A stretch of DNA of 64,000 bases from Verrucomicrobiota bacterium (GTDB lineage Bacteria; Chlamydiota; Chlamydiia; Chlamydiales; Rhabdochlamydiaceae). The notes beneath the pieces are model-generated. The model saw only the letters and a program-made list of their open reading frames with translations, ran no database searches and was not told the origin of the DNA. A program made the position numbers and the translations under genes. Positions within the stretch are counted from its first letter, which is position 1. Each line of letters begins with the position of its first letter. The DNA lies in the NCBI GenBank assembly GCA_018240065.1, contig JAFEGH010000007.1, positions 186,001 through 250,000 of the forward strand. Reading direction: 5' to 3'. Below are positions 51,765-59,913 of the stretch, piece after piece.

Positions 51765-52028
51765 ATGAAAAGACTACTCACTTCTTGCTTGATCGTATCG
51801 TCAATGGTCCTGTCCCCTGCTCTCAAAGCCGAAGACATGGCTAGCGACAATGAAGGAACTCCCGTTGGCCAGGCGGCCAGCGACGGAGCGAATGCCGCTA
51901 AGAAAAAGCGCTGGCAAAACATCGCTCTTGCAGCCGGAGCTGTCGCGGTTGCCGTCACTGCTCTGATCCTCATCGCAAACAACGATGGCCACCATAGCCA
52001 CAAAGACAGCGGCAAAAGCGGAAAATAA
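51765..52028 (+). CDS. Small single-span protein with His-rich tail (module 2)
   Basis: 87 residues from the ATG at 51765, with TTAGGAG well placed upstream. Same plan as the gene at 50461: signal peptide (MKRLLTSCLIVSSMVLSPALKA), a short acidic segment, a basic patch KKKRW, one membrane span (IALAAGAVAVAVTALILIA) and a tail NNDGHHSHKDSGKSGK. Pairwise residue identity with the first is low outside the plan, so common origin is possible but not proven. It is followed after 55 bases by a lipoprotein gene, again a small His-tail protein plus exported protein pair. Confidence 0.7.
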   Translation: MKRLLTSCLIVSSMVLSPALKAEDMASDNEGTPVGQAASDGANAAKKKRWQNIALAAGAVAVAVTALILIANNDGHHSHKDSGKSGK

Positions 52029-52083
52029 CAAACTAATGCACCTGTGGCCAAAGATCAGATCCAATGCCGCAGGTGTTGTTTTA

Positions 52084-52569
52084 ATGAAACTTTTAATACT
52101 CTTCTCACTCTTCCTTCTCTCCTGCAGCAAACAAAGCCATTGGGCGTTCGATCAGGTTCATTCGGATAAAAAAGAATTCCGCTCGACCAAACTTACTTAT
52201 TACTCCCGCGATCCCGTCAGCGGCCTTGACCTGGAACTCCTGAGGACTGAGGAACATCTGAATGCGTATCTCAATATCCACTCCATCCCGATCGCTCCTT
52301 ATAAAGGGGATCCCAAAAAGGCTCTGGTCACCCTTGAAATCAATGGAGAGAAAATACAAAGTATCGCCTATCGCCTCGGAGGCGGACAGCGCTTTCTCCT
52401 CTCTGAAGAGATTGCTGAAACAGTGATCGAAGCCCTGCATAATCATCAAGAGGTGTCGATCGCGCTCATTGGCTACCGCACTCTTTTCCAGCCGGAAGAC
52501 TTCTCTGCCAAATTCCAGAAGCTCGTCCATCCCTTCCCCTTTGAAAACCCCTTCAAACTTCCGCTATAA
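52084..52569 (+). CDS. Small lipoprotein of unknown function
   Basis: 161 residues from the ATG at 52084 (CAGGTG upstream). MKLLILFSLFLLSC is a clean lipoprotein signal with lipobox FLLSC and Cys14 as the lipidated residue; Ser-Lys next suggests outer-membrane sorting. The mature part is mixed alpha-beta, with KKALVTLEINGEKIQSIAYRLGGGQRFLL and HQEVSIALIGYRTLF. No family recognised. It partners the His-tail gene just upstream. Confidence 0.7.
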   Translation: MKLLILFSLFLLSCSKQSHWAFDQVHSDKKEFRSTKLTYYSRDPVSGLDLELLRTEEHLNAYLNIHSIPIAPYKGDPKKALVTLEINGEKIQSIAYRLGGGQRFLLSEEIAETVIEALHNHQEVSIALIGYRTLFQPEDFSAKFQKLVHPFPFENPFKLPL

Positions 52570-52687
52570 CTCCTGTCATCCCCAGCCAATCCCCAAAACT
52601 CGAGATGGAGGCTGTATGGATATAATCCTTATTTGCAACTTTTGAGCGCACTCCCTAGAATAGAAATATAATAGCGAGGTTTTTGCC

Positions 52688-53644
52688 ATGAACAAACTAG
52701 ACCAACTGAAGAAAATGACCACGATCGTCGCGGACACCGGCGAATTCGAAGAGATCAAAAAATATCTTCCCACTGACGCCACAACGAACCCCTCTCTCAT
52801 CTTCGCCGCCGCGTCGAAACCGGAGTACCAGTTTTTGATCGAAGAAGCCATCCAGTGGGGCATCAAAAATGCGAAAACGCCCGCCCAAGTCCTCGAACAG
52901 GTCATCGACAAGGTCTTTGTCAATTTCGGCCTTGAAATCCTCAAGATCGTACCCGGCAGAGTTTCCACTGAAGTCGATGCCCGTCTCTCCTTCGATATCG
53001 ATGGCAGCGTAAAAAAGGCCCGCCATCTGATTGCCCTTTATGAAGCCGCCGGCATCGACCGCAAACGCATCCTAATCAAGCTCGCCTCCACCTGGGAAGG
53101 GATCAAGGCTGCGGAGATCTTAGAAAAAGAAGGGATCCATTGCAACATGACGCTGATGTTCAGCCACGCCCAAGCCATTGCATGCGCCCAAGTCGGCGCC
53201 ACCCTGATCTCCCCATTTGTCGGACGGATCTTGGACTGGTACAAAAAAAGCGAGGGCAAGGACTCCTATCCTCCGGCGCAAGATCCTGGCGTCATCTCGG
53301 TGACCCAAATCTACAACTACTATAAAAAACACGGAATCAAGACCCAGATCATGGGAGCCAGCTTCCGCAACGCGGATGAAATCACTGAGCTCGCCGGCTG
53401 CGATTTGCTGACAATCGCCCCCAAACTTCTTGAAGAGCTCCAGACAGCCGAGGGCCCAGTTCCCAAGAAGCTCGATGCGGAAGAGGCAAAAAAGATGAAC
53501 ATCGACAAAATTATCGTCGATGAGAAGGCCTTCCGCTGGATGCTCAATGAAAACGCGATGGCGACCGAAAAGCTGTCCGAAGGCATCCGCAACTTCACCA
53601 AAGACCTCGTCAAACTCGAAAAGATCATTCAACAACGCATTTAG
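52688..53644 (+). CDS. tal: Transaldolase
   Basis: Protein of 318 residues, TalB-type. [13 protein letters not shown] near the start, the Schiff-base lysine in [12 protein letters not shown] near 122, [17 protein letters not shown] and [11 protein letters not shown] are all in place. It transfers a dihydroxyacetone unit between sugar phosphates in the non-oxidative pentose phosphate pathway. GCGAGG precedes the ATG. In C. trachomatis tal (CT313) directly follows rpoC (CT314); here about 6 kb with two hydrophobic proteins, an ABC exporter, a dead gene and a transglutaminase-like gene separate them, and tal lies on the opposite strand. Confidence 0.97.
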   Translation: MNKLDQLKKMTTIVADTGEFEEIKKYLPTDATTNPSLIFAAASKPEYQFLIEEAIQWGIKNAKTPAQVLEQVIDKVFVNFGLEILKIVPGRVSTEVDARLSFDIDGSVKKARHLIALYEAAGIDRKRILIKLASTWEGIKAAEILEKEGIHCNMTLMFSHAQAIACAQVGATLISPFVGRILDWYKKSEGKDSYPPAQDPGVISVTQIYNYYKKHGIKTQIMGASFRNADEITELAGCDLLTIAPKLLEELQTAEGPVPKKLDAEEAKKMNIDKIIVDEKAFRWMLNENAMATEKLSEGIRNFTKDLVKLEKIIQQRI

Positions 53645-53658
53645 CCTTCAATCCTTAT

Positions 53659-53682
53659 GACAGCCCTGATATCAGGGCTGTC
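53659..53682 (+). terminator. Perfect palindrome after tal
   Basis: GACAGCCCTGAT followed by ATCAGGGCTGTC, 12 bp arms with no mismatch, 15 bases after the tal stop. The loop would be formed by the central bases; no clear T-run follows. Confidence 0.65.
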
Positions 53683-53820
53683 TTAGTCATCAAATTAAAT
53701 ATTTCACTTATTTACAAGCTGAAATAAAACAGATAATTATCGAGTTTTTTAACTTTATCTCTCAATCAATCCAATGTATAATTTCTCCGCTTTATTCAAT
53801 TATTTAATGCGGAGAATCCC

Positions 53821-54284
53821 ATGGCTGCGACTACATCAATGCCCCATCAAGCTAACCCCCCCCCTCAGCCACCTATCAAATCATGAGCGGCATTTATGAA
53901 ATCGGAATCAATGCCGCGTCAGGCGCGCTCGCAGGCTATGCGTTTAGTTTGATCGACCCCATCGGCGGCGCCATTTTTGGAGCGACCTCTGCGCTCTCGC
54001 ACACAATCGCTACCAGCCTGGCGGATAGATTCGCGTTCAATCAAACAGCAGTCAAAATCGCCGTCTGGGCAGTTTCCTTTGTCGCCAGCGTAGGCCTTGG
54101 TCTGCTGGCGGCAACAGTCGCAGGTTTTCCGCTCACTGTCATGGGCGCCGTCGGAATGACCCTTGCGATGCTGGTCACTTCGCTTGTCGTGCGGATCGTG
54201 TCCGGCGGAATGCTCTGCTGCTCGGGCTGCGCCGCAGCTTGCGTGGGAGGCGCCGCTCTGGCCGCTAAGGAAAAGTTCTGTTAG
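53821..54284 (+). CDS. Inc-like hydrophobic membrane protein, frame broken at a C9 tract
   Basis: A well-placed GGAGAA precedes ATG 53821, which reads MAATTSMPHQANPPP and then stops at 53884-53886. The main frame, open from an ATG at 53883 that has no ribosome binding site, gives 133 residues of hydrophobic protein with two long bilobed hydrophobic regions (~15-50 and ~60-115) and a Cys-rich end (LCCSGCAAAC). The two frames would join if the C9 run at 53856-53864 were one base longer (or two shorter), giving ~155 residues. Bilobed hydrophobic domains are the mark of chlamydial inclusion membrane proteins. It is related to the gene at 54438. Phase variation, pseudogene or sequencing error are all possible. 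Confidence 0.65.
53856..53864 (+). repeat. C9 homopolymer tract near the start of the Inc-like gene
   Basis: Nine consecutive C at codons 12-15 of the frame opened at 53821. It is exactly where the ribosome-binding-site-led frame must shift to enter the long hydrophobic frame. Poly-C tracts of this kind vary in length in Chlamydia pneumoniae. Confidence 0.85.
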
Positions 54285-54437
54285 AGAACCATTGCCGCTA
54301 TGACCTTCTGAAGATCCCAAAGTAGTTCATAGCGGGAATCGCCCCTGAAAACAAAATTTGATTAATAAAATCGCTCCTTCTATACTTGAAATTTACATTT
54401 TCTTTATAAATCGTCCAACGAACGTAGGAGGAATGGT

Positions 54438-54893
54438 ATGACACAAGCGTTGCAAAATCAGCTCAACAACTACAACAACTACAGCTTGACGAATTTGGCT
54501 TTTGGAACAGCCCTGCTCTCAGGAGCCGGCGCTGTCGCAGCAGCCATTTTCACACCGATTGCTCCTGTAGGCGGCGCAATTTTCGGCGGAAGCTATTTCT
54601 TAAGCAGCCGTCTGATCAGTTTTATCTGCGATAAGGCCAATTGCTGTCCTGACAATCCGGTGGCAAAAGTAGCGACCTTCGTCTTGTCGGTAATCGGCGG
54701 GATTGCAGCAGCCGCGGCAATCACAACAGCGATCGGATTCCCGATGACATTCGCCGCAGGCGCAGTTTTGACAATCGCGACAATCGGAACAGCAGTGGGA
54801 GCAATCCTCGCACTCGGCGGATGCCTCTGCTCTTCTGCGATTGCAACCGGCGTTGCCCTCGGGGTCGGCGACCAGGAAGCTGTCCGAGTCTAG
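54438..54893 (+). CDS. Inc-like hydrophobic membrane protein, relative of the preceding gene
   Basis: Protein of 151 residues with a polar Asn/Gln-rich start (QNQLNNYNNYS) and two hydrophobic hairpin regions (~20-55 and ~75-145). It shares with its neighbour the blocks P(I/V)GGAIFG followed by a Ser/Leu-rich helix, and GFP(L/M)T followed by a Gly/Ala-rich span, in the same order and spacing. AGGAGGAATGGT before the ATG is an almost ideal ribosome binding site. There is no signal peptide, as expected for type III-secreted inclusion proteins. It has no C-tract and its frame is intact. The Inc assignment rests on hydrophobic profile only. Confidence 0.68.
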   Translation: MTQALQNQLNNYNNYSLTNLAFGTALLSGAGAVAAAIFTPIAPVGGAIFGGSYFLSSRLISFICDKANCCPDNPVAKVATFVLSVIGGIAAAAAITTAIGFPMTFAAGAVLTIATIGTAVGAILALGGCLCSSAIATGVALGVGDQEAVRV

Positions 54894-54901
54894 AAATGAA
54901 T

Positions 54902-54927
54902 TGCCCTCCGGATGTCCGGAGGGCAAA
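54902..54927. terminator. Hairpin after the second Inc-like gene
   Basis: TTGCCCTCCGGA and TCCGGAGGGCAA are perfect reverse complements with two bases between, starting nine bases after the stop. No T-run follows on either strand. Confidence 0.6.
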
Positions 54928-55099
54928 AGGAACCTCTGGATAAGTGCTTTGCCGGAAATTATCGATCAATTTTCTGTGAGTCGAGAGTCTTGAAGAACGA
55001 CGTAACTTGAATAAAGTTAGGGAGTTCGAAATCCAAGGATGCACAAAAATTGGCGTATAAGATCCGGCTATTGAGTTATCCAGAGGTTCCTCATTGTCT

Positions 55100-55882
55100 T
55101 TATTCAAGCCGCGCAAGTCCTTTGGCGCGGCTCTTTTCAAAAGAGAACCAAAAAAGACACATCGTCCCGATCAAATACAGGAAATTGAGCAGTACGCTCA
55201 TTCCAAAATCATACCAGGAAAACACGCCGTTGTTGAGAACCCCTCTCATCCCTTCGAAAATATAGGTCATCGGCAATCCCTTTCCGATCGCCTGCGCCCA
55301 ATCAGGCAGCGCAGAGAGCGGATAGAACACAGCGCTGAAGGGAGCGAAGACATAGGCTGTCATCCAGGCCAGCATCTGCACCCTTTGGCCAAAATAGACC
55401 ATGATCGACGCGCTCAGGAACCCGATGAACCATCCTGAAAGAAGCAATGATGCGCAGAACGGAAGGATCGTCCATCCGATGGCAAAAATGTTCAGCGCAT
55501 ACAGCAGATAAACAATGAGCCCCCCGAAGAAGACCGTGATGAAGATCTTGAACACTCCGACGAGCATGAGCGCGGAGATCCACTCAGTAAGCTTCAATGG
55601 GGTTGAAAAGAGGTTGACCATGTTCCTGTTCCAGAATTCCTGGAGCAGGTTGACAGAGACCTCGTAGTTGCTGCGCCAAATGATCTGCCAGAACACAAGC
55701 CCTGTCAGGATTGCGATTGCAATCGTCGGCATGGCTGTGTCGCTATGCTGGATCCATACGCTCGTCATCCCCCACAGGAAGATGTCCAGCGTGGGCCAGA
55801 AGAACAGGTCAGCCATATGGTCCAGTTTGGCAAAAAAATAAAAATAGCGTAAAAAAACCGCCCAGATTCGATCCCAGCTCAT
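55100..55882 (-). CDS. ABC-2 type transporter permease
   Basis: Protein of 260 residues with six predicted membrane spans and the ABC-2 layout. An N-terminal amphipathic helix is followed by spans near 25, 55, 105, 140, 170 and 230; the segment NLLQEFWNRNMVNLFSTPLKLTEWI is like the coupling region of drug or polysaccharide exporters. It pairs with the ATPase gene, whose end it overlaps by ATGA. The substrate cannot be predicted. The C-terminal FSFEKSRAKGLARLE is basic and cytosolic. Confidence 0.86.
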   Translation of the reverse strand: MSWDRIWAVFLRYFYFFAKLDHMADLFFWPTLDIFLWGMTSVWIQHSDTAMPTIAIAILTGLVFWQIIWRSNYEVSVNLLQEFWNRNMVNLFSTPLKLTEWISALMLVGVFKIFITVFFGGLIVYLLYALNIFAIGWTILPFCASLLLSGWFIGFLSASIMVYFGQRVQMLAWMTAYVFAPFSAVFYPLSALPDWAQAIGKGLPMTYIFEGMRGVLNNGVFSWYDFGMSVLLNFLYLIGTMCLFWFSFEKSRAKGLARLE

Positions 55883-56820
55883 GATTTCGCTCCTTTCCCG
55901 ACCATATGCAGGAAGTAATCTTCCAAAGTGGGCTGCAAAATATTGATATTCGTATAGATCACGCCCGCTTCCGCCAAGGCGGAGAGAAGAGCTGCGATCT
56001 GGCTTTCGTCGAGTTCGAGCTCGATGGTGCGATGCTCGATCTTATACTTTAGTTTAAGGCGCTCCGCGACAGCTGCTGTCCGCTTCATTCCGTCCCCAAC
56101 CTGCAGCTGGATCCTGGACGTCGAAACGCTTTTGGCCAGATTTTCAGGAATATCGTCAGCCACGATCTTCCCCTGTTTGAGGAATAGGACGCGGTCGCAG
56201 ACTTCAGCGACCTCGGCCATATTGTGCGAGGTGTACAAGATCGACGTGCCGAACTTTTCCCGCTGCTCGAAGACAAACTCGATCACGTCCCTTGCGATGT
56301 CGGGGTCCAGCGACGCCGTCGGTTCGTCCAGGAGGGCAACCTTGGGGCGGATCATGAATGCCTTGACCAGCATCAGGCGAGTGATCTGTCCGGCAGACAG
56401 CTTGGAAACGTAGGATTTCAATTTAGAAGCAATGCCGAACCTCTCCAATAGCGGTCCTGTGCGCTCCCTGCGCTCCTCTGCGGACAAACCATACAGCCGT
56501 CCGAAGACCTCGAGGTTCTGTTCGACTGTGAGCTGCCAGGGCAGGCTCACGTAAGTACTGGCAAAGGCGACATGCTTTAAAACCTCGGAACGGTGCGTAC
56601 TCAGGTCTTTGCCGAAGTACTCGATAGATCCTGAGGTGGACTTCAAAGTGCTCAGCAGCATTTGAATAGTGGTCGTCTTACCGGCGCCATTGGAGCCGAG
56701 CAACCCTAAGATCTCCCCTTCTTTCAGATCGAAGGAAATTCCGCCGACCGCGATAAATGGGATTTTTCCGGGATAGATCTTCTTTAAATCTTTAACTGAT
56801 AGAACGACAGCTCTGCTCAT
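55879..56820 (-). CDS. ABC transporter ATP-binding protein (ABC-2 exporter type)
   Basis: Protein of 313 residues. Walker A GSNGAGKTTT near 40, a signature LSAGQITRL (less common than LSGGQ), Walker B VALLDEPTASLDPD near 165, and the H-loop in YTSHNMAEV. The last ~80 residues are the extra C-terminal domain common in ABC-2 exporter ATPases. It powers the permease coded next. Such exporters in bacteria move drugs, lipids or glycans outward. The ATG at 56820 has GAAGAG in front. It is a two-gene operon between convergent Inc-like gene and a gene-poor stretch. Confidence 0.92.
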   Translation of the reverse strand: MSRAVVLSVKDLKKIYPGKIPFIAVGGISFDLKEGEILGLLGSNGAGKTTTIQMLLSTLKSTSGSIEYFGKDLSTHRSEVLKHVAFASTYVSLPWQLTVEQNLEVFGRLYGLSAEERRERTGPLLERFGIASKLKSYVSKLSAGQITRLMLVKAFMIRPKVALLDEPTASLDPDIARDVIEFVFEQREKFGTSILYTSHNMAEVAEVCDRVLFLKQGKIVADDIPENLAKSVSTSRIQLQVGDGMKRTAAVAERLKLKYKIEHRTIELELDESQIAALLSALAEAGVIYTNINILQPTLEDYFLHMVGKGAKS

Positions 56821-57255
56821 CTCTTCACCATGGCAGAATGTAAAAACACACTAGGATTCTGAGAACGCGCTCAGGACGAATTTCAGTCAAAGGGGATCCC
56901 TTTAACGGAAAGTTGTTAGTATGGAAACCTCTTTGGAAGAGGAGATAGATGATATTAGCGCATGGTCTTATGGGGGGAATAAATTGATTTGATTATAATA
57001 CACCTCCCCTTTTCTGCATAGAAAAACTAATTCATGTAAGGGAGTAGTAATACATTCATATCATTGACATGATTGAATGAGGTTTCCGACTTGCCTCATT
57101 CTCATCGCAATTTCTTCATCACCAAGCTGTCATTCGTCAGACTGAAATAGGTTCTCTCTCTTAGATTATATTTGACTAACATCTCATCAAAAAATTAAAT
57201 CCTCTTCCTTTGGCTTAAAATAAAGGTAGTGCATTCTATGGAATTTTCTCCATAG
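56821..57255. other. Gene-free stretch between ABC operon and porin remnant
   Basis: About 435 bases without a convincing reading frame. It holds a GAATGAGG/CCTCATTC dyad (57075-57082, 57094-57101) and AT-rich runs. The left end should contain the promoter of the ABC operon on the minus strand. Nothing else could be recognised; part may be the decayed 5' end of the porin-like gene. Confidence 0.4.
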
Positions 57256-57654
57256 AACGATCAGCACATTCTCTTCCAATGGAAAAAAGCATTTCAGAAC
57301 TGGCATTTCGGAGCCTATTACAGCTTCTGCGGCGAATACATGTGGACGAAACACGACGCGGTGGTCAATCCAGAGGAGGGTATTTTCACCGACGAGGTCT
57401 TTGTGAAAGCTGCCTAGGGCCAGCTTAGCGCCACACTGGATATGTTCAAGTTTCCCTACGGCGAGAACTTCGAGGCCATCCTGAGATAAGGCTGGGTCGA
57501 CAGCGACATCTCAGTAGACTCGAAGACGCAATGGAGCTACGGCCTCGATTATTACCTCACCGACAAGATGGTGGTCAAACTCTCCTATGACGATAACCAT
57601 GGAAGAGACAACCATGACAATCGGGTGACCCTGCAGTGGGCATACGGCTACTGA
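57256..57654 (+). pseudogene. Remnant of a beta-barrel outer-membrane (porin-like) protein
   Basis: One frame (codons from 57256) reads as barrel strands: NWHFGAYYSFCGEYMW, then after an in-frame TAG at 57415 GQLSATLDMFKFPYGENF, and after TAA at 57487 GWVDSDISVDSKTQWSYG, LDYYLTDKMVVKLSYDDN and a final strand RVTLQWAYGY before TGA at 57652. Alternating hydrophobic/polar strands ending in an aromatic residue are the C-terminal pattern of outer-membrane porins (OprO/OprP-like in feel). Two stops in one frame and no start or 5' part show that the gene is dead. Confidence 0.72.
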
Positions 57655-57670
57655 CAGCGCATTCTGAACC

Positions 57671-57784
57671 CAGGCCTTAAGGCCTTAGGATTTTTGTGGT
57701 TGGTGGGAGCTTCGCACCCCCACCAATCCATCTTTGAAATACCCGGCCATTAGTGGCCGGGTTTCCGCCAGAGGACGGATGAAC
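57671..57784 (+). repeat. Dispersed structured repeat, copy B (best preserved)
   Basis: It begins 16 bases after the porin remnant. Three hairpins: AGGCCTT-AAGGCCT; GGTTGGTGGG...CCCACCAATCC around GAGCTTCGCACC; and the perfect CCCGGCCA-TTAG-TGGCCGGG. It ends TTTCCGCCAGAGGACGGATGAA. Copies A, C and D match this in part. Confidence 0.75.
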
Positions 57785-57813
57785 AAGGATTCGCAGCTAC
57801 ATGCAGGCTATTC

Positions 57814-59778
57814 TTAAGCGGCTTTTTTTCTGGTGCCCAATACCGAAACTTGAAAAAAGCCGTCCTGTTCGATCTCGCTCGTGATTTCCCAATAGTCGCG
57901 AAGAGCGTCGGTGGGCACATGGTCCTTGAGATGGCGCAGTTCAAAATTCACGTCGCAAGTCTGGCCTCCAATTGTGCGGGAATGGGAATAGAATAGTGCC
58001 TCATGCTCCCATGCATACTCCTCTGAATCAGGCGCCCAATCGGCAAAACCATTTTCAATGTGGATATGCTCTTTCACCCAAACCGGATAAATAATGGCGT
58101 AGGGGGAAGATCGCTCGGGATTGAGTCCGCTGTTGAGATAGTTTCGGATCGTTGAGGAAAAAACCTTCATCACTTTATGCCCTCGGCTTTTTACAGTCGG
58201 GACCTGATAGCTCTCCGTCATCGTCAGAACATTCTTCTCCCGATCGTCGGAAATAATGAGAGGGGCATAGGCGGTGGCACTGCCATACATTTTCTGAAGG
58301 AATCCAAGCACGTTCTCCGAGAAATTGTGTTTCCCCCTGCTGTCGAGATTTCTGCGCATAAAATCGGCTTTGTAGCCTCGATAGGTAGTCGAGATTTTCA
58401 TCTGAGCCAGATCTTTAGAGAGCAGCACGATAGAAGTGTCGATCAATGTGGCCGTTTCCTGATAATTGCCGGTGATCTCTACAAGCCCTGTCTCTTTCGA
58501 TGAAACAGGAAGCCCCCAATAATAAATCGGCAAAAAATTCTCCCTCAAGCTGGATCCGCCCTGAAGATAAAAAGTAGAATCGACCCAGAACTCCTCGCCG
58601 TCGATCTCGATCCGCAGAATGACATGATTGAAACCAAACGGAAAAGGCAGGGCATCGGGGAGATTTTTTCCCTTGTCGGAATGCACGAGGACCGGCGTGG
58701 ATGGGATGTCCATCAATTGGAGAAGAGCGTGGAGCAGAAATGTCTTGTCTTTGCAGTCGCCGAACCTGCGCTCGAAGACTTGCCTCGGATCGCCGGGCTT
58801 AAACCCGTCGAGACCCTCTTCGAATCCCAGATATCTCACCTTCTCCTGAACAAAACGCAAAGCCAGGAAAGCCCTCTCCAGAGAAGATGGCGCCGCTTCC
58901 ATCCACTTCTCTACCTGCGCGAGCATATCCGGGGAGGGATCAGATGCCAGATCGTCAGGAAGAGCGTAGATGGGAAGCATCTTGTCAATCACCTCTTTCC
59001 ATGTCCCATACTGGCTGAATTGCACTCTGGCAAAAGGCAAATGCCATGAGGGGCTGTCCTCATCGTAAGAATAGGGTTCAGTATGGAGAAGTTCCCAGGA
59101 CCACTCGCGAACACCGGGGGAGAGATCAACAACATGCGGCTCTTCTGAACAGTTGAACAGCTTATAGTTTACAGGGGTTTGCGGGCTGACCAGCAGCCTT
59201 CTATAGAGCCTTTCGAAAGACACGGAGCCCTGAAGATTGAAACCATCTGTCAAATGCGTGGAAAAGTGGGGCATCTCCCCTTCGATGGAATAGGCAAATT
59301 CGACAATGTCCCCTTCAGTGACATCGGAAAGAAAATAGACAAGAGTGAGAACCCCTTTGTAAAGATCGCTGTCCAATTCCGACTCGCGCTGTAAAACGGA
59401 ATACCTGGCGCTTTGCAGACGATCCGACCACACTCCATCCCTGAAAACACGAATGGTATGCACAACGACCTTCTCATACGATGGTGAAAAATCAATATCG
59501 AGCTGACCGAGATGGCCAACGCCTACCTGAGTAAGGGCTTTGATCGCAAAATGGTAATAATGGCTTTTTTCAATCCAGTTGCACTGTGTGTCTGTGAGAA
59601 GATATTGCAGATTGACCTGCGAGGGTTTTAATGGGACCGGCTCTAAAGGAAAATCGCACTGTTTGACCCATGCAGGGGGCGGACCCAGAAAAATAGATTC
59701 CTCCTCGCCCTGCATTTCGGAACCCATCAAAAATGCCATAGGGAAAATGAAGAAGAGGAAAAGAAGTGCGCGCTGCAT
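57814..59778 (-). CDS. Secreted DUF3857/transglutaminase-fold protein
   Basis: Protein of 654 residues. Signal peptide MQRALLFLFFIFPMAFLMGS (1-20); a DUF3857-type beta domain (~50-240; HTIRVFRDGVW, EGDIVEFAYSIEGEMPHF); a transglutaminase-like cysteine-protease-fold core (~290-410) with the triad Cys342 in RFGDCKDKT, His385 in FNHVI and Asp400 in WVDST; then a beta-rich C-terminal domain. It probably acts in the periplasm or on the cell surface; enzymes of this fold may cross-link, cleave or simply bind peptides. AGGAGCTAAAA before the ATG gives a clear start. It is monocistronic, just upstream of the dead porin gene and copy B on this strand. Confidence 0.82.
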   Translation of the reverse strand: MQRALLFLFFIFPMAFLMGSEMQGEEESIFLGPPPAWVKQCDFPLEPVPLKPSQVNLQYLLTDTQCNWIEKSHYYHFAIKALTQVGVGHLGQLDIDFSPSYEKVVVHTIRVFRDGVWSDRLQSARYSVLQRESELDSDLYKGVLTLVYFLSDVTEGDIVEFAYSIEGEMPHFSTHLTDGFNLQGSVSFERLYRRLLVSPQTPVNYKLFNCSEEPHVVDLSPGVREWSWELLHTEPYSYDEDSPSWHLPFARVQFSQYGTWKEVIDKMLPIYALPDDLASDPSPDMLAQVEKWMEAAPSSLERAFLALRFVQEKVRYLGFEEGLDGFKPGDPRQVFERRFGDCKDKTFLLHALLQLMDIPSTPVLVHSDKGKNLPDALPFPFGFNHVILRIEIDGEEFWVDSTFYLQGGSSLRENFLPIYYWGLPVSSKETGLVEITGNYQETATLIDTSIVLLSKDLAQMKISTTYRGYKADFMRRNLDSRGKHNFSENVLGFLQKMYGSATAYAPLIISDDREKNVLTMTESYQVPTVKSRGHKVMKVFSSTIRNYLNSGLNPERSSPYAIIYPVWVKEHIHIENGFADWAPDSEEYAWEHEALFYSHSRTIGGQTCDVNFELRHLKDHVPTDALRDYWEITSEIEQDGFFQVSVLGTRKKAA

Positions 59779-59855
59779 TTTTAGCTCCTGAATGTGTTCC
59801 GATGATAGAAGCGAAAATGCTACTTGAAGACTGTTTTAAGATCATGTGAATAAAA

Positions 59856-59888
59856 AAAACCGCTTGAGAGGTTATCTCAAGCGGTTTT
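59856..59888 (-). terminator. Rho-independent terminator of rpoC
   Basis: AAAACCGCTTGAGA and TCTCAAGCGGTTTT form a perfect 14-bp stem with a five-base loop, 26 bases after the rpoC stop. On the minus strand it continues into eight T. Confidence 0.92.
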
Positions 59889-59913
59889 GTGAAAAACGGA
59901 AAGTCAGAACCAC

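Noticed and set aside
57256..57654. Selenocysteine or stop read-through to keep the porin-like frame intact
   Set aside because: The stops are TAG and TAA, no start or signal peptide is present upstream, and an earlier in-frame TAG at 57253 also occurs; simple decay explains it.
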